This document shows positions 1 through 12,699 of a stretch of DNA of 64,000 nucleotides, piece after piece. The stretch covers positions 84,230 through 148,229 of the forward strand of contig LUCM01001852.1 in NCBI GenBank assembly GCA_008360955.1. Direction: 5' to 3'. Numbering within the stretch: the first letter of the stretch is position 1; every line of letters begins with the position of its first letter. The translations under genes and the position numbers were made by a program. The notes under the pieces were generated by a model that ran no database searches, had not been told where the DNA came from, and worked only from the letters and a program-made list of their open reading frames with translations. The DNA comes from Fasciolopsis buskii (lineage: Eukaryota > Platyhelminthes > Trematoda > Plagiorchiida > Fasciolidae).

Positions 1-20
1 TATATATATATATATATATA
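1..20. repeat. (TA)n microsatellite at the window edge
   Basis: The first 20 bases are uninterrupted TA dinucleotides. The tract probably continues outside the window. Confidence 0.95.
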
Positions 21-81
21 ATCGTAGTAAAAGTAGATTCAGATGAAGAGAACAGTGAAACAATTCAGGAACTATCTTAAG

Positions 82-348
82 TCAGATGGTCTGTTTGCAC
101 ATTTCAGAAAAATTGGCTGCATGTGCACGTCTGAAGTGGTTTCGACTGACACTAAAAAATAAGTGCTTCAGTTTTTCTCTAAATTTTGTGGAAGCCATAG
201 TATAATAACCATAGGCTATAATATTAGCACTATCTAAACAACTCATGACAGTGCGCATGTCAGACTGATAAACAATTTGTTCTATGCTAGTCAGTAGAAA
301 AGATTCGAACGAGATAAAAACTAGCGTATTATTCAAACTATGCCCCAA
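82..348 (-). CDS. Possible C-terminal exon of a seven-transmembrane receptor
   Basis: Seen: a minus-strand frame is open from about 348 to a TGA at 82, some 88 codons. It has one hydrophobic stretch (LVFISFESFLLTSI), a short polar loop, then a second helix-like segment. The order is SANIIAYGYYTMASTKFREKL followed by a basic, Phe-rich tail. Inference: this resembles the end of helix 6, loop 3, helix 7 and helix 8 of rhodopsin-like receptors, where a FR.xL motif follows helix 7. There is no NPxxY motif, so the match is weak. A stop lies just upstream in frame, so an acceptor would have to fall inside, for example after the CATAG near 340. It would be a different gene from the C2/IPT gene that enters from the right. 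It could also be chance. Confidence 0.25.
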   Translation of the reverse strand: MGHSLNNTLVFISFESFLLTSIEQIVYQSDMRTVMSCLDSANIIAYGYYTMASTKFREKLKHLFFSVSRNHFRRAHAANFSEMCKQTI

Positions 349-2560
349 TCACACTAAACATTACACCAGTGTTTTTTTTTTAATTTCAGTCGTGATTAGA
401 CCGTACATAGAATGACTTTGACCTTGATTCTTATTGGTCTCTGTATCTAACTCATGTCTGTAGACATTGGTCCGTACCTTTTGTGCTGATTCCCATTTGT
501 GTTTCGGTATTAGAATGATTGAGCCACAGGACAATTTCGAGCCCTCCGGTATGGCTTTCGTCCTACTTGTTAATTATGCATGAACTCAACTGGGAGTATA
601 ACAAAATGATTAACGCATATTGCTAGACAGAAAAGACTAGGAAATGGATCCAATGAACTGAGTGAGATTCATGAAGGATTATCTCAACTGGAAATGGTTT
701 CGCATTAAATCATCTCGGTTTAGATTTACTCACTCCGAAGAGTAAGAAAATACGACACAAGGTCACTGAGCACGGATCTACTGTTTAGACATGAGTTGGG
801 TTTACATTTCAGACTAGTCGTTTTTGTTCAGTCAGTGTAAACCCCCGGACAATGATAACTCCGCAGGCAATCATACCGACTGCAATATGTACGTGGACGG
901 ATACATTCGATTGGATGAGGACCTAGCAGTGTGATTGTTCAAAATTCGATATTCCAACATACGTTAGAAAATATGTTGTTTCCAATCTAACATTCCGTTC
1001 AACATAAAATTGAAATGACAGAAAAGGGCCTCGTCCTGGCGAGATAAGTGCACATTTTCAAATAGATGAATGGCTAGGTCACACTGAGATTAGCATTGAC
1101 GTGTGATCGATCATTCGTAACGACAAACTTCTTGATTGATGCATAGCTATTTGATGAGATCGAACGGATCAGATCAGTGGTAGCGTTAGAGATCCGAGGA
1201 GAAAATGGAACCGGATTGAATCAACTTAAAATAGACACAAAATTGTAATGAATGCACGAATTGAGACCGAGAAAGGTTACTTGCAAAGAGGTTTCAAGTC
1301 ACATAAAAGTTAGGCAACCACTCGGAGACAGAAGAGAATTCAGATGAGATACGAAAAAACGGCAGTGGTAAAACTTTTTGCATTACTAAAGTCCCTAGGA
1401 ACGCAACCATCCGAATGCGATGAAATGCGTGCAGTTTTCGAACTTCGTTTGTCTTAATCGACCCCCTATCAGTAATCCGCTAGCTACTTTCTGATATAGT
1501 GGCTCAGATGAACATAGGAAAGGGCCTACCTATAAGAGACGTGAGTTTTCGAGGGAACGGTAATTAAACGATGTTGCGCACAGCAATCCAGTATCGCCCA
1601 GCTCAATAAAACACACTTCAAATAATGAAACCAGATGCAGTTGTTAGATATGCAGTGTTTGAGATGCACTGGTGTCAACTGGCACGAGTTTTACTACTCC
1701 TGCAGAGATCAAAACAAGAGCCTATTATACATTTGCACATCGATTTTTTAAGTCCGGATGTAAAATAAACCCTAGTGGTTCAGCAAAATGGTGACTTTTT
1801 GCTGTGGTAAATTTTGAAACCTTAGTAGGCAAATGCTGCAACAGAATACTGTTACACATACTTTCCAGGATAGCCTCTATGTGTCTTTTCTACCAGAATT
1901 TCAGATAGAAAATGGTTTATCAGCTGTCCCCGGCAGCTCATTCATTTAGTGCAGTGTACATAACCCTCCAAGGCGGCTCATCCGAGTACGCGGTCGATCG
2001 TCATTAATAAAATGCGAGCACTTTATTTGTCTCTCACGTTCTGTAAGCAGAGAATAAAGCACGAAACCGATAACAGTCAGAGGTAACTGGAAACATATGG
2101 AGACATGGAAGCCTCCAGTTAACTCCTAGGTCACAAGTATAATTCTCATACTCATATTGAGCCGGATGTGAGTCCGGCGTTGGAATCAACGAGATAGTGA
2201 TAATTTCCACCAAACCATATTAACCACCTGTCCGGCGTGCTTCTGAGATTAGATGACCTCAAGAGATGTCAATACATCCTTCTGATAGAATCTTCAATAG
2301 TTCTTCGGATGGTCGCTTTACACATCTTGTCACCAGGAGCTACCGGTTGGCTACGTGAAACAGAGGAGCAAGATCAACACATTTCAAGATCAGAGACCAC
2401 ACTCATATATTACCGATTTCTATGTGAATTTATCTTATACTAGCAAAGAATTTTTAGTTATTCTAGTATACTTTTTTGGTACGTGCTTCATGCGTGAGTG
2501 TAAAGAGCAGCGTGCTATCGATAGTAGGGCCCAATATGCCTGAGAGGAGCTAATAGACCA
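349..2560. other. No recognisable gene (about 2.2 kb)
   Basis: AT-rich, stop-rich in all frames, with only short open stretches such as 2237-2443. Further 3' exons of the minus-strand C2/IPT gene could be hidden here if they are short, but I cannot point to one. Confidence 0.5.
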
Positions 2561-2565
2561 TGACC

Positions 2566-2628
2566 ATGTAGAACAACATAAGATCTCATTAGATCAGGCG
2601 TGGTAATGAGCTAGGCGACAATGAATTA
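2566..2628. repeat. Dispersed repeat B, copy 1
   Basis: A run of about 45 bases (TAGAACAACATAAGATCTCA, then TTAGATCAGGCGTGGTAATG) matches 19136-19180 with only a few differences, in the same orientation. The second copy adjoins a tRNA-like sequence, so this is probably a 3'-part fragment of a SINE. Confidence 0.6.
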
Positions 2629-2981
2629 CCGTCTATTACGTTCTTAATTTAGAGGTCGCACCTAAGTCCATAGTATTACAAATGCCTTTGCTCTTAATCT
2701 GATATCATACCTGAGACGTTTTGTTCGTTTGCGTGTGCGTGTGCGTGTGTATGGAGCCGCTATATGCACGGAAATCAGGATGGTTGGGTAAAGCTGCAAG
2801 CATGCACAAAGCTAATGACCAGCAAAAGCAATCAAACCGGAAATCTTAACTGAAAAAGGTGTAAACACCCAACTGAAATGTGCTGGATCAAACATACTGA
2901 CAGACACAGAGATAAATGTGAGTACAGACAGCGTAAGTGCGCACACACGAGTGACGAACGTGATTGGGTACCGCGATAAAC

Positions 2982-4555
2982 TTGTTCCAGTGAGTCTTCG
3001 AACTCTTTCTCTCCGTTCGACGCATACTCCTCATCATCCATTTCTTCCACCTCGTCTTCCTCATCCTCCGACGGAAGTTCCGCATTTTCCGAATTCGATG
3101 ATCCGGATTGTGACAACATATCCGAACCGTGTGATTGACTAGCTCGGATTAACGATGGCGACTTAGACGCAATGGGTTTTGGGCCACCCTCGAGTGAGTT
3201 TGAACTTAATAAACTTTCTGATTTGATCGAGCTGCGCGGATCCATGACACGATCTCCGTTGATAACTGAACCAGATGGGGAACCGGTATAGCGAGGAAAC
3301 GCATCAGTACTCGTCAAAGCATTCACCTGGTCAGCGGCCGTCGGAGAGTGACTGCGCTGAATGTCTTCTTCCCAGACATACGGTTCACGATCCATGTTTG
3401 TCGGAGTTAGGTCCAAAAAATCACGGTGTTCCAGTATGGACCTTCGGCTGGAAGTCAAATCGAGTTTGGACACCGCTGGTAGAGGAACGTAAGTTAAGTG
3501 AGTGGCTGTTTTGTTCGATAACTCAGCCAAAGGCTCACTATTTTGTGCTTCGGGAAGTTGTGACATTTGATTTGGCTTCTCGGCTATATGTACCATTTTC
3601 TCTAAGGTGAAGCTATCGGGTTTACAGGCAGGTTTCTTCGCCGACGAACTGTCCTCTTTGTCATCCAAATCTGAATTGGCGACAATCAAGCGTTTCGATC
3701 TATTCATCGGGAACAACGTTTCCATTTTTGGACTCATGGTTGATTTATCCGGTCTCTTATCTACTGAATGGTCAGAATCAACCATCATGGGCAAGTCATT
3801 CGGAGTCATCGGAGTTTCCATATCCTCGAAGACCGGTGTAAGTTGTTTACCCAATAGGAGATCTGGAATAGTACTGCCTGAGTCCAGATCAGGCGTTGGA
3901 ATAGTGACGGTTAAATGTTCTGATGGAGGGGGTTCGATTGCTTCATTATTCGGTTTCGGAGTGGTGGATCTCATTTCATCCATTTGAACTGCTGTTTGCG
4001 GCAACTGCTCTCGATTGCGTGTACGGAAGCTACGACGATCAGACACACGCAGACTACTTCGCTGTGAACCAGTACGACCGAATGGAGATGAACCCCCGGT
4101 GGGATCATATGGGGAAACACCTGGACTGAAATGTACAGTGTACTCATCATGGGTCGCCGTGGAATCTGTCTCGTTCTCATTGGATTCGACTAAAACCATT
4201 GGTTCTTTGTTCGGCAGAACTGGCATGTTGGACATATTCTTACGTCGACTACTACGACGATCCACTATGCTCAACGAGTCCCGATTCGAGCCACGACGGA
4301 TGAACGGTGTCGGCGCAGTTGAGTCTGCTGCCACAGACGATGAGACAGTTGTTGTTGGAGGTATGGTAGCGGGAGCCGATGGTCTGATCGCAGATAACCT
4401 ACTTTTTTCTGTTTGTTCTTCTGCTTCCTTTGACGGGGTTTGTGCAGGTGGCTGCCGATTCCCACGTACGCTTCTGCGATCGCGAACCAATAGACTGCTT
4501 CGCTGTGATCCCATTCGACTGAGGGGTCGTTGGACTGCCTCGGAGTTATCACGAG
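2982..4555 (-). CDS. Exon e of the C2/IPT gene: disordered Ser/Pro-rich region with three GSxRxSL repeats and acidic end
   Basis: Large exon (about 524 codons) opening after a GTAACAG acceptor at 4556. It joins in frame to the exon ending at 19572 (split codon c|ct, giving NSPRDNSEA). It encodes a low-complexity, Ser/Thr/Pro-rich, probably disordered chain. Three related motifs stand at 4511-4455 (GSQRSSLLVRDRRS), 4292-4236 (GSNRDSLSIVDRRS) and 4070-4014 (GSQRSSLRVSDRRS), spaced 73 and 74 residues. Basic residues before Ser suggest basophilic kinase sites (inference). The last 30 codons are strongly acidic (SEDEEDEVEEMDDEE, then further Glu/Asp). The 3' limit is uncertain. I place it at a weak donor, CAA|GTTTAT, because the frame stays open to a stop at 2832 but turns Cys/Leu-rich there and no longer looks coding. 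Either a further exon lies to the left or this is the last one. Confidence 0.8.
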
Positions 4556-6233
4556 CTGTTACCGTGACAGCGGAGCCAAAACACCAAGTAATGCAGACGA
4601 TCAAAGTTAATAGCGTATTTCATCACATTCGGGAGACGGAAAGAGAGTGGAAAGGGGTCGGGAGAAAAAGAACAGGCAACGTGTTAGCGGTCTGTTAGTT
4701 CAAAAAGACGTATGAAAGAACCTTGATATTAGACAAGAGAAAAACCCACTTACGTACAACACACGAACAAAACGTAAGAAGGCAACCACGTACACTGACA
4801 TTTGAAGCAAAGCTTGGTTACTGCACGCTGTTTGCTGGCTTCAAGATAAATTTTTCTGTATTATGAGAGAAAAGTATAATAATGTCAAGCCAAACGGTAT
4901 TCTAAATGTAAATCTGTCGGGGTAAGCAAATTAGCACGGGAAGTTTTTGACTATCCTCATATGTCCATAGCATTTATACAATTGTACAATTTGTTACTAC
5001 CAACAAGCCATTTATTAGTTAGCTAAGGAAACACTTCGTCACATCTGATTGACTAACTACTAGTAGTATTGGTTAAAACGTAACTGTTAGTGAAACTAAT
5101 ACTTATATAAACGGGACCTGAATCAGAACTAAGCAGCCGTGCGCTGGATACTTAATCACCAGCCTACTCAAGTTGGCTGTCGATATGCTGGCTTGTTATT
5201 TGCACTTAGTGTTGATGTGCCTAGCACTTATCTCATCGGTGGAGTTTTCCATTCGTTTATCCCGTACAGGGATATACATATATTTATATACATATATATA
5301 GGCGCTTACGGAGATAGCCAGATTTTGTAGTTTCCATTGAACACTGTCTGGGTTGAGCACGTTTTACAATTATATTTCACACGTGATAAGGCGCTCTGGT
5401 GGGTATGCATTGTCAATGATTCGAAAGTCAGTTAGGAAAAGGTTGCACAGAATACCCTTGATTTCCCCCCAACGAGTTGGATGTTCCTATTGCACGATAA
5501 AACATTACATAATTGGAATAAACTTCCCGCTAGTGGAATTTATCAAGCAGACAAGCTTTGCATATTGCTCTAAGGCCTTCGTTTTTCCAGTTGCTCATCC
5601 CACAGCGTATTCGATGACCGTCTCATAGCGAGTGACAACAGATAAGGGAACCGTACTGCTTGGTACTTATTTTCAGTGAACGACTAAGAGCCAGGTAGCG
5701 CAGATAGCCTAGAGGCGAACGAGCCCCATACACAACTGAACATCATAAGTTCCAGGTCGTGTTGTAGCTCGGGGGATGTGCAGTTCAACCGATTACTCTT
5801 AACAAGTTAGACGAAACAGCTTTGCTGGTTTCAGCTATTGAGTTGAATGCTAACGAGTCGCGACAGAGCACTCCACTCTCAAATTCCATCACAATCTCTC
5901 ATCCGAGTTACCACTTGTGTGTCTATCATTTTAAATTTATTCGCGCTGGCTGTCCGCTTAAGTGAAAGGTAAAGAGATCATTATTCTATTTCCAGGTTTG
6001 AGTTTATCGGTGTAACGAAAGCTCTGAAGTAAGCAAGAATACAATTATAATCGAGGAGATAATAAGCATTGATGTCAGTTGAAATCCACAAATTCACACA
6101 AAAACTTGGAATATTTCCTCTGATCTACCCAACAATAAAGCATCATTTGCTTAAATACTTTCGGGCATCCATCCTCGGATCGTTGTTCACCTAGAGCAGA
6201 TATGTGGCAGCCGACTGATGATCGCTAACGGAC
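4556..6233. other. Left part of a 15-kb intron, nothing recognised
   Basis: Start of the intron 19571-4556 as seen from its acceptor end. AT-rich with short (TA)n-like runs near 5280. I see no gene or clear mobile element here. Confidence 0.5.
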
Positions 6234-6275
6234 AGCCGGTATATAATTATATATACATATAATTATATACCGGCT
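6234..6275. repeat. Perfect palindrome, 19-bp arms, 4-nt loop
   Basis: The left arm begins AGCCGGTATATAATTATAT and the right arm is its exact reverse complement ending in CCGGCT. The loop is ATAC. No mismatch in 19 pairs. It lies in an intron of the minus-strand gene and would form a strong hairpin on either strand. Confidence 0.95.
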
Positions 6276-6389
6276 TGAAAACAAGCATGGTGCCAACGCA
6301 ACAGTATGTACGTACAACTGCAGAATGGGAACAAACAAAGGGGAAAAAATCAATAATAAAAATGACAAACCAATTGTTTTTTGTGTTCT

Positions 6390-8000
6390 CAATATTCACC
6401 TTTTTGTGATTTTTTAATGCGTTCTACAGATAGCCCAAACTGACTTCGGTTACGAGGCATATCTTTCAACGTCTCGAAACAAAAACAATCCTGATCCCTT
6501 AGACTCCAACCAGGAAAAAGAGAAGCACCAACCGAGGCCAACTGCGAAGCTAACTTTTCAATACCTCTGCATCTAGTCATAGCCTGAGCGCCACGTTGCT
6601 TCTCCCAGCCTTATTCAACACGTGCAATAAGAGTACAAAAACTTAGGGAATGGACAGCCACCAAAGGTGCTGCACAGTGACTGTTCGCACCCATCTTGTC
6701 ATTGCCCACCCGATGTCCCCTTTAGACATGAGCAATGCCTTGGAGACATCGATGGTCGGAAGCAGAATGTCGGTGGGCATCCTCAAGACAGATAGGCCAA
6801 GTCTAGCAACCGTAAAGAAGAACACTACGAACTGTGGCATTGTACACCCTTCCCTTGAGGGAAGGCAGGATGTCATGGCGATGCCACAAATGTCGCAGAT
6901 TCACGCAAGCTGCCCTGACTTTCGCTAAACGTGCAGTGACCTCCTCCCCAACACATTCTCCAGGTATGATTGAACTCCCGAGATACTTGAAGCTATTGAC
7001 CATCTCCAATCGATCATCTCAAAGGGTGAGTGCAGGCACTGACTCTTGCCGGTCTTCAATAAATACCTAGCATTTTGGAGTTGCAAAGCATATATCGTAT
7101 CAATATACCTCATTCGAGCACGAATGTCCAAGAGCACGATGATTGTTGGCCTTTTGAAAGTAGAACGTTGATCTAATACTTGTCGGAGGGTGAAGATTTG
7201 ATCGACAAAACCACGACCAGCGCAAAACCCAGTCTGTTCCTCACGAGTCTGCTCTTCACGCGTGTTGTATAACCTGCGATGAATGACGGACGAAAGCTTC
7301 TTTGGTGCTACTGTGATTAGGCTAATACCCTTATGGTCAGCGCAATCACTACGCCAGGCCTTTTGGAAGTTGGAGACAACAGCCGACTACCCCGAGAAGA
7401 GGGGACTAGTTGCGGGAGGCGCTCACGCAGAGGGTCAGGCCATCGAGTCCCGGCGCTTTATGACGTTCAAAGGGTCTGATTTCCTTGTGAGTCTCTGCTC
7501 CAATTGATGAATCTTTTGTAACAGGCACTTGCTGGGATAGTTCCGGGAGGTGCTCACGCTAAGGACCAAGTAAATTTTGTCTGAGTGTTCAGCCCAGGGT
7601 GGAAGACGTTTCTGCAATTTGTGGATAGGCGAAGTGTCAGATCGCTTCGCTCACACCTAGTGCTTTCCTACTGATGAGGTGAAACTGCTTGGGGGAATTT
7701 CCGTAGCGACAGCACGTTCCATCTCCAAAGCTCGTCGAGACCACCAGTTTTTGCGATCCCTACGCAGGCTTGCATTGAGTTCACGTCTCGTCACCAGCCG
7801 TGCTTCGTTATATTGGCGTAGGTTAAGAAGGCGCAAAGGTTCAGCAGAAATCCTGGATGCGTCTGAGACAGAACATGAGAGAAAATGAACAGAAACTATT
7901 CCAGTGACACCGCCGCCAGCATGGCCGACTGCAGAGCTCGCAGAATGTGAGAGAATCGGGTGGGAGGGAGAGTAATGCGAATCAAAAGGGGCAAAATCCA
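6390..8000 (-). mobile_element. Decayed RTE-like LINE: linker, reverse transcriptase, C-terminal region
   Basis: Read on the minus strand, pieces in three frames follow the order of a LINE pol. From 8000 to 7657 comes a basic linker (RRELNASLRRDRKNWWSRRA). From 7380 to 7120 comes the start of the reverse transcriptase: DHKGISLITVAPKK, then EEQTGFCAGRGFVDQIFTLR, then LLDIRAR. From 7009 to 6803 comes the thumb-side segment (VNSFKYLGSSIIPG, SVLLYGC). From 6580 to 6390 comes the end (LFPGWSLRD, ETLKDMPRNRSQ). Stops and frameshifts separate the pieces, so it cannot make a functional protein. Family assignment rests on the motif order typical of RTE-type LINEs. It is an insertion in the 15-kb intron, in the same orientation as the host gene. 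Confidence 0.85.
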
Positions 8001-8082
8001 TTATACGCGGTGGAATATCGTTGCCGTGAATACTTGAAGAATAAGAAACGTACGCACAAAGAACAGCCATGATCATGTGCAA

Positions 8083-11000
8083 CCCAATTTGAACAAACGC
8101 TTGTCACAGTGCAGCACAATAACGGAGGAGGTCATCAATCATAGACAAGTTCATCTAAAAGCCTATTAACACCATCCCCACTCGTAACATTCGGCAAGAT
8201 TTTGCCATAGACTGACAGAGGAGACACTATTTCTGACGTCATGAAAACAAATGCACCAAGCGATCTCGTGACTGATCCATTGCATGTAATAATAGAAAAC
8301 ACAGAGACGAGCATGTATTGTTGCCGAATCTAATCGGTCATTTATCTGAGGCACCAAATCTTGCTCTAATCAACAGAGCTATTTGGGATTAGTCATCATA
8401 TTGTCGACCGGTAATCCTCGTATTACATTTATTATGAATCAAGGTTTAGCAATAAGATAAAAAAAATTCAGGATTACAGTTGCAACAACTGTAGCTTTTC
8501 TCGAACAGGCTCTTCATATCAATCTCGTCATACCGTAAAGTGGCATTTGTTCACCAGTGAATTTACGTTCATCCACATGTGGCAAGGTGCAGACTCAAAC
8601 TATGTTAAGGAAAACTCAATCTTACTGGGTAATTCGCGCTGATTTAGACATGACCATGATTTGCAATCGGGATATTCTACTGATAAACACTAGTTAATTA
8701 TACGACGAAGTGGATATCGGGGTACTGCGAACAACACGGTAAAGATACATTATTGGGATATCTATCCTAGAGTCACCTGTGCACCGAGCACCGGAAATTC
8801 CCTCCTCAGTGTGCTCCGACCCCACAAATATCATGCATAATATCAGACAACTAACTGCATTGATCTGCGGCGCACTGTCTAACAAACTGTGATTGCAATC
8901 ATTCCATAACGCCAAATTCGTCCTTCGGCATGATAATCTGGAGAATCATCCAATCAGTCATACTTAACATTAACTGCTGCGAAACCCGAAAAATTTCAAA
9001 CAGTGGTCAACTGATACGTGATAATTTGTACAAAGGGTTAAGATCGGCGCATGGCAATTGCTGGGGGCCGGTAGACACAGCGCTAGTGTGGCCGACACAA
9101 TGCTAGGCAAAGCAGCATGTGAAATAGATTATACTCAAACAATGCTCAACCCGAGATCCGATCTATCAATGAGCGTTCTCGAGCAGATAGAGGAATTTGG
9201 ATGGTACAATCCAGGTTGACTAGAGTATAAATTGAAATACGTCTATTCATTACGTGAAGACGAAACTCCCTCGACCGCTAATAAAGGATAGAAGATATTT
9301 GTAAAACCGCGGTCTAGTAGACGTTAGCTAATCATGGTTAGAAAATCGAATTAGCAGCACTTGTGGTAGATAAAAACCGTTCGTAAAGCAATCAGCGTTA
9401 GGCTGAAAAGAAAAGGCTTGGCGTAAGTTAATCTTTTAAATGTGTTGCGTAGAATGTGAACAATTTCAGTGACCCGAGAGTTCATCGGGCGAAGTGCACG
9501 CGGTACAAGAGGGTGAATGGAGGCTACGCGTGGCCTCGAGTCCCGCCGAGGCCGAAGACTTATCACAATTGGATTAATTCCGCATTTGAGAAAAAGCTGC
9601 CAACCGAATTTCGCAAGTACGATGAACCATAGTGAAACCTGTCTTGGAAAACAAATTCGTTCCCGTTATCAACGACAAATTGGTCGTATAAACAAACATT
9701 TGCCTAATCACAACCTAGTCATAAGACCGTCGTTAGCATGCGAAATTTGGTACTCCATCTCACAATCAATACCGGGCATGTTTAACATGACTGGCTGGGA
9801 AACCAAATCAGTTTGATTTCGGCCTCGAAAGTCCCCGACCATATCGGTCGGTACCCTCTGTGTGCAAGAAGTGGCTGACTATAAAAAAAGAACTCGAAGG
9901 GGCAACGCGGTGCCTTCGACCTTGAACAAGAGAGTAAGTTAGTAACACGAGGTTCTAGAAAGTTCCGATCATCCGCTAGCTCAATCAGCATACTTCCACC
10001 GTCGCTTCCTCGCCTGACCGCAATCTCACACGTTTATTGCTATCAGGCCACGGTGTTTAGAATGTGGTATGTTCAAACTTCAAACAGAGAAAGTGATGGT
10101 GTCATGCAGCTTCTTGGCTAGGATAGTTTGATCTCACACAAACGCAAGTCTTGAGGGAGTCAACCAACAGGTTCACAGGTTCTACACATGATTGATTCGA
10201 TGCACAATAAATGGTGCGCATCCGAAAAGTACACGGCAATTTATGAATCAATAGACTGAACCCAACCGCTGAATCGATGGTACAAAAGAAAATGGCTGAT
10301 TTCAATTTTTGTTCTAACATGATTCAACCAAGCTTTGGTCTTTTACGTCCCAAGGCGATGAAGACAAACAGAAAGCAAAACTCAGTAAAAACCGACCTGG
10401 AAAACAATTTTAGGATTGCGGTTTAAGGAATTGTTTTCATCCTGTGTATGAATCGTTCTAGACGGGATCTAACAAAATCCGTGCTTCGGTTCTTCTGGTT
10501 CTCCGGTCGTTCAGCAGACACTGAATGAAGTTTGTTACCCCGATTCAGAACATTCAGCTAAACGTCCGAACCTAAAGGCCTCGTGTCACAGTGTTACATC
10601 CACTGCTTATGCTCTTTGTACTTATTCATGGAGCAGATCAGCAGTCCTCGATGGTATAACTGTCCCTATTTTACCATGGCTCCCTTTTGGACTAAACATT
10701 TAATGAACAAACCACAGATCATCTGGTCAACTTTACACTCGGGAAATGGTTGAGTGTAAGATTAACCGGATGGCCTGGGGTCTGCACGTGGAAATGCTTT
10801 CCAAAGAACTGCCAACCAAACGCCGTAATATCAATCCCACACCGCTTCCAAGTAATTCAGAGATTTGCCCCAGTTTCCTCGAAGTGCACCCAAATTTCGG
10901 ACTCAGCGTTGCAAACTTTTGTGTGGACAACACAACGTTTTAAACAAGCTTTGGCTGTGCATGGGTGCGCAAAGAATCATCATGTCTAACGTTTGGGTGC

Positions 11001-12699
11001 CTTCACACGTTCAACAAAATATGAACTGGGTTGAGAGTTTATGCTTTTGTACTCACAGAGGAGGATTATGCAGACAAATGCTTGTAGCTTTAACTGTGTC
11101 CCGATCAGGATGTTTGATGGCCCTTGGCTGTCTGCTCCAACCTTCTTGAACCGAACGAACTGAAGTAATCAGGTCTATTGCGCAAAAAAGACACCTACAA
11201 ACCGGTTTTCTTATTTGCGTAGAAAATAAGTCGGTTGCTGTAACATGTTACCATCGCTTACGACGTCGATATAGCGCGGAATATTACTTTTCCGCCAACT
11301 GTTTCCCGTTGGTTGAGCGAGATTGACAGGCCTAAATTGGTTGATTCAAATGACAACTGATTTTTACCCTGAATAACATATTATAGCATACCAACTGGCG
11401 TTTGGTATTGAAATGCTTCTGATGTTTCAGGTGGTTTTAAGTTACCAAACAAAATGTACTCCATGTGTTCCCGTTGATCTTCTCACTGAGAACAATCCAA
11501 CCGACCCAAATCAGGTTACGACTCCACTAGTCCAACCCGAGGTATTCACACGTGATTTGACCTTACGAAATACGAGTAAGTCAAAAACGTTTGGTTATTG
11601 TGCACTGAAAATGGGCCGCCAAGCTACAATCTGTAATCAATAAACGAAGGAAAAACTTGTCGTGGTGGCCTTAGGGGAAAGGAAAATAAGGACTTGTGAG
11701 AGGCTGACCGAATTTCGACTACCCGAAATAGGACCTCTTAAAACATATTTCACTGTTCCGTTTTTTTCAACCGTTAATCTCGCAAGGATGAGTTCTGCTT
11801 TCTATTGCTATCTTATGGCACTGCATAATCAAGATATAAATGAACGAAAAATAATGGTAGATTGCTCATAAGGAACTTAATAGGAAAGAAGTCTAGGAAA
11901 GATAAACTCAAAAGCAAGCAAACTACTAAATGCCACATCTAGGCCTCTCAACTAGTATCTCCATTCATCTCGTTGGGAAATCTTGCGAACCCCAACCAAT
12001 TGAACCTACTTGGAATAGCCCTTTGGTTAAGGTTTTCATATCTCTGCGTCAGTTTATGTACTGAACACTAATCTATCTTAAGGAGCCTCAGAGAACTATG
12101 TGCATTGACGGAATTGATCTGAGAGTATTCGTAACATATATCACAAACACCTTGACTAATGCTAATTCCGGGTCTGTTCGACCGATGAGGTTCTGTGATC
12201 TAGAAGTCTTAGGCTGACCTCAAACTTACTAGCTAACACAAAAACAATGGTGTTCGAAGAGCGGCAATCTTCAAACATCCCCCGTCCGCAAGAGCTATGT
12301 TTCAAAGACCTGTTGGTAGTTGATTTCACATTCGTCCATTGTGTACGCTCTATTCCAGGGATTAGAACAAGCTACATTGTAGTCTGGCCTGAACAATAAA
12401 GTGATACTCGAACATTTCCAATCAACTGATACGCCAACAGTTATGTTAGTTCTTAATTCTTCGTGCAGCACCGCGGAAACACATTCAGTTGTCGCACAAC
12501 AAGGGCACCTATTTGGTTTCAGCTGCACATCAAATTGATGGTGAAAATGATTTTTTCCGACGCTCAACATTTTGAATGTGAGCCCGAAAAGCCTATTTTT
12601 GGGTTGGCTCACTCAGTTTTGTAGTACACGCTGAATGCATGAGTGCGGTGGAAGCGTCATGCCGCACAGCCGCCACAACCCACCAAAAACGGACAGTGA
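8083..12699. other. Intron sequence, nothing recognised (about 4.6 kb)
   Basis: Several open stretches of 60 to 100 codons occur (for example 10865-11149 + and 9517-9816 +). None shows a domain, a repeated motif or credible splice signals. Best read as unassigned intron. Confidence 0.5.

Noticed and set aside
3607..4698. Plus-strand open stretches of 126 and 227 codons opposite exon e
   Set aside because: They are the antisense shadow of the large minus-strand exon, whose Ser/Arg-rich codons leave the other strand free of stops. The exon is supported by a phase-matched junction and repeats.
12295..12612. Minus-strand open stretch of 105 codons with several Cys and Trp as an exon
   Set aside because: No recognisable domain and no acceptor/donor pair compatible with the phases of the neighbouring exons (the junction 19572/4555 is already in frame without it).
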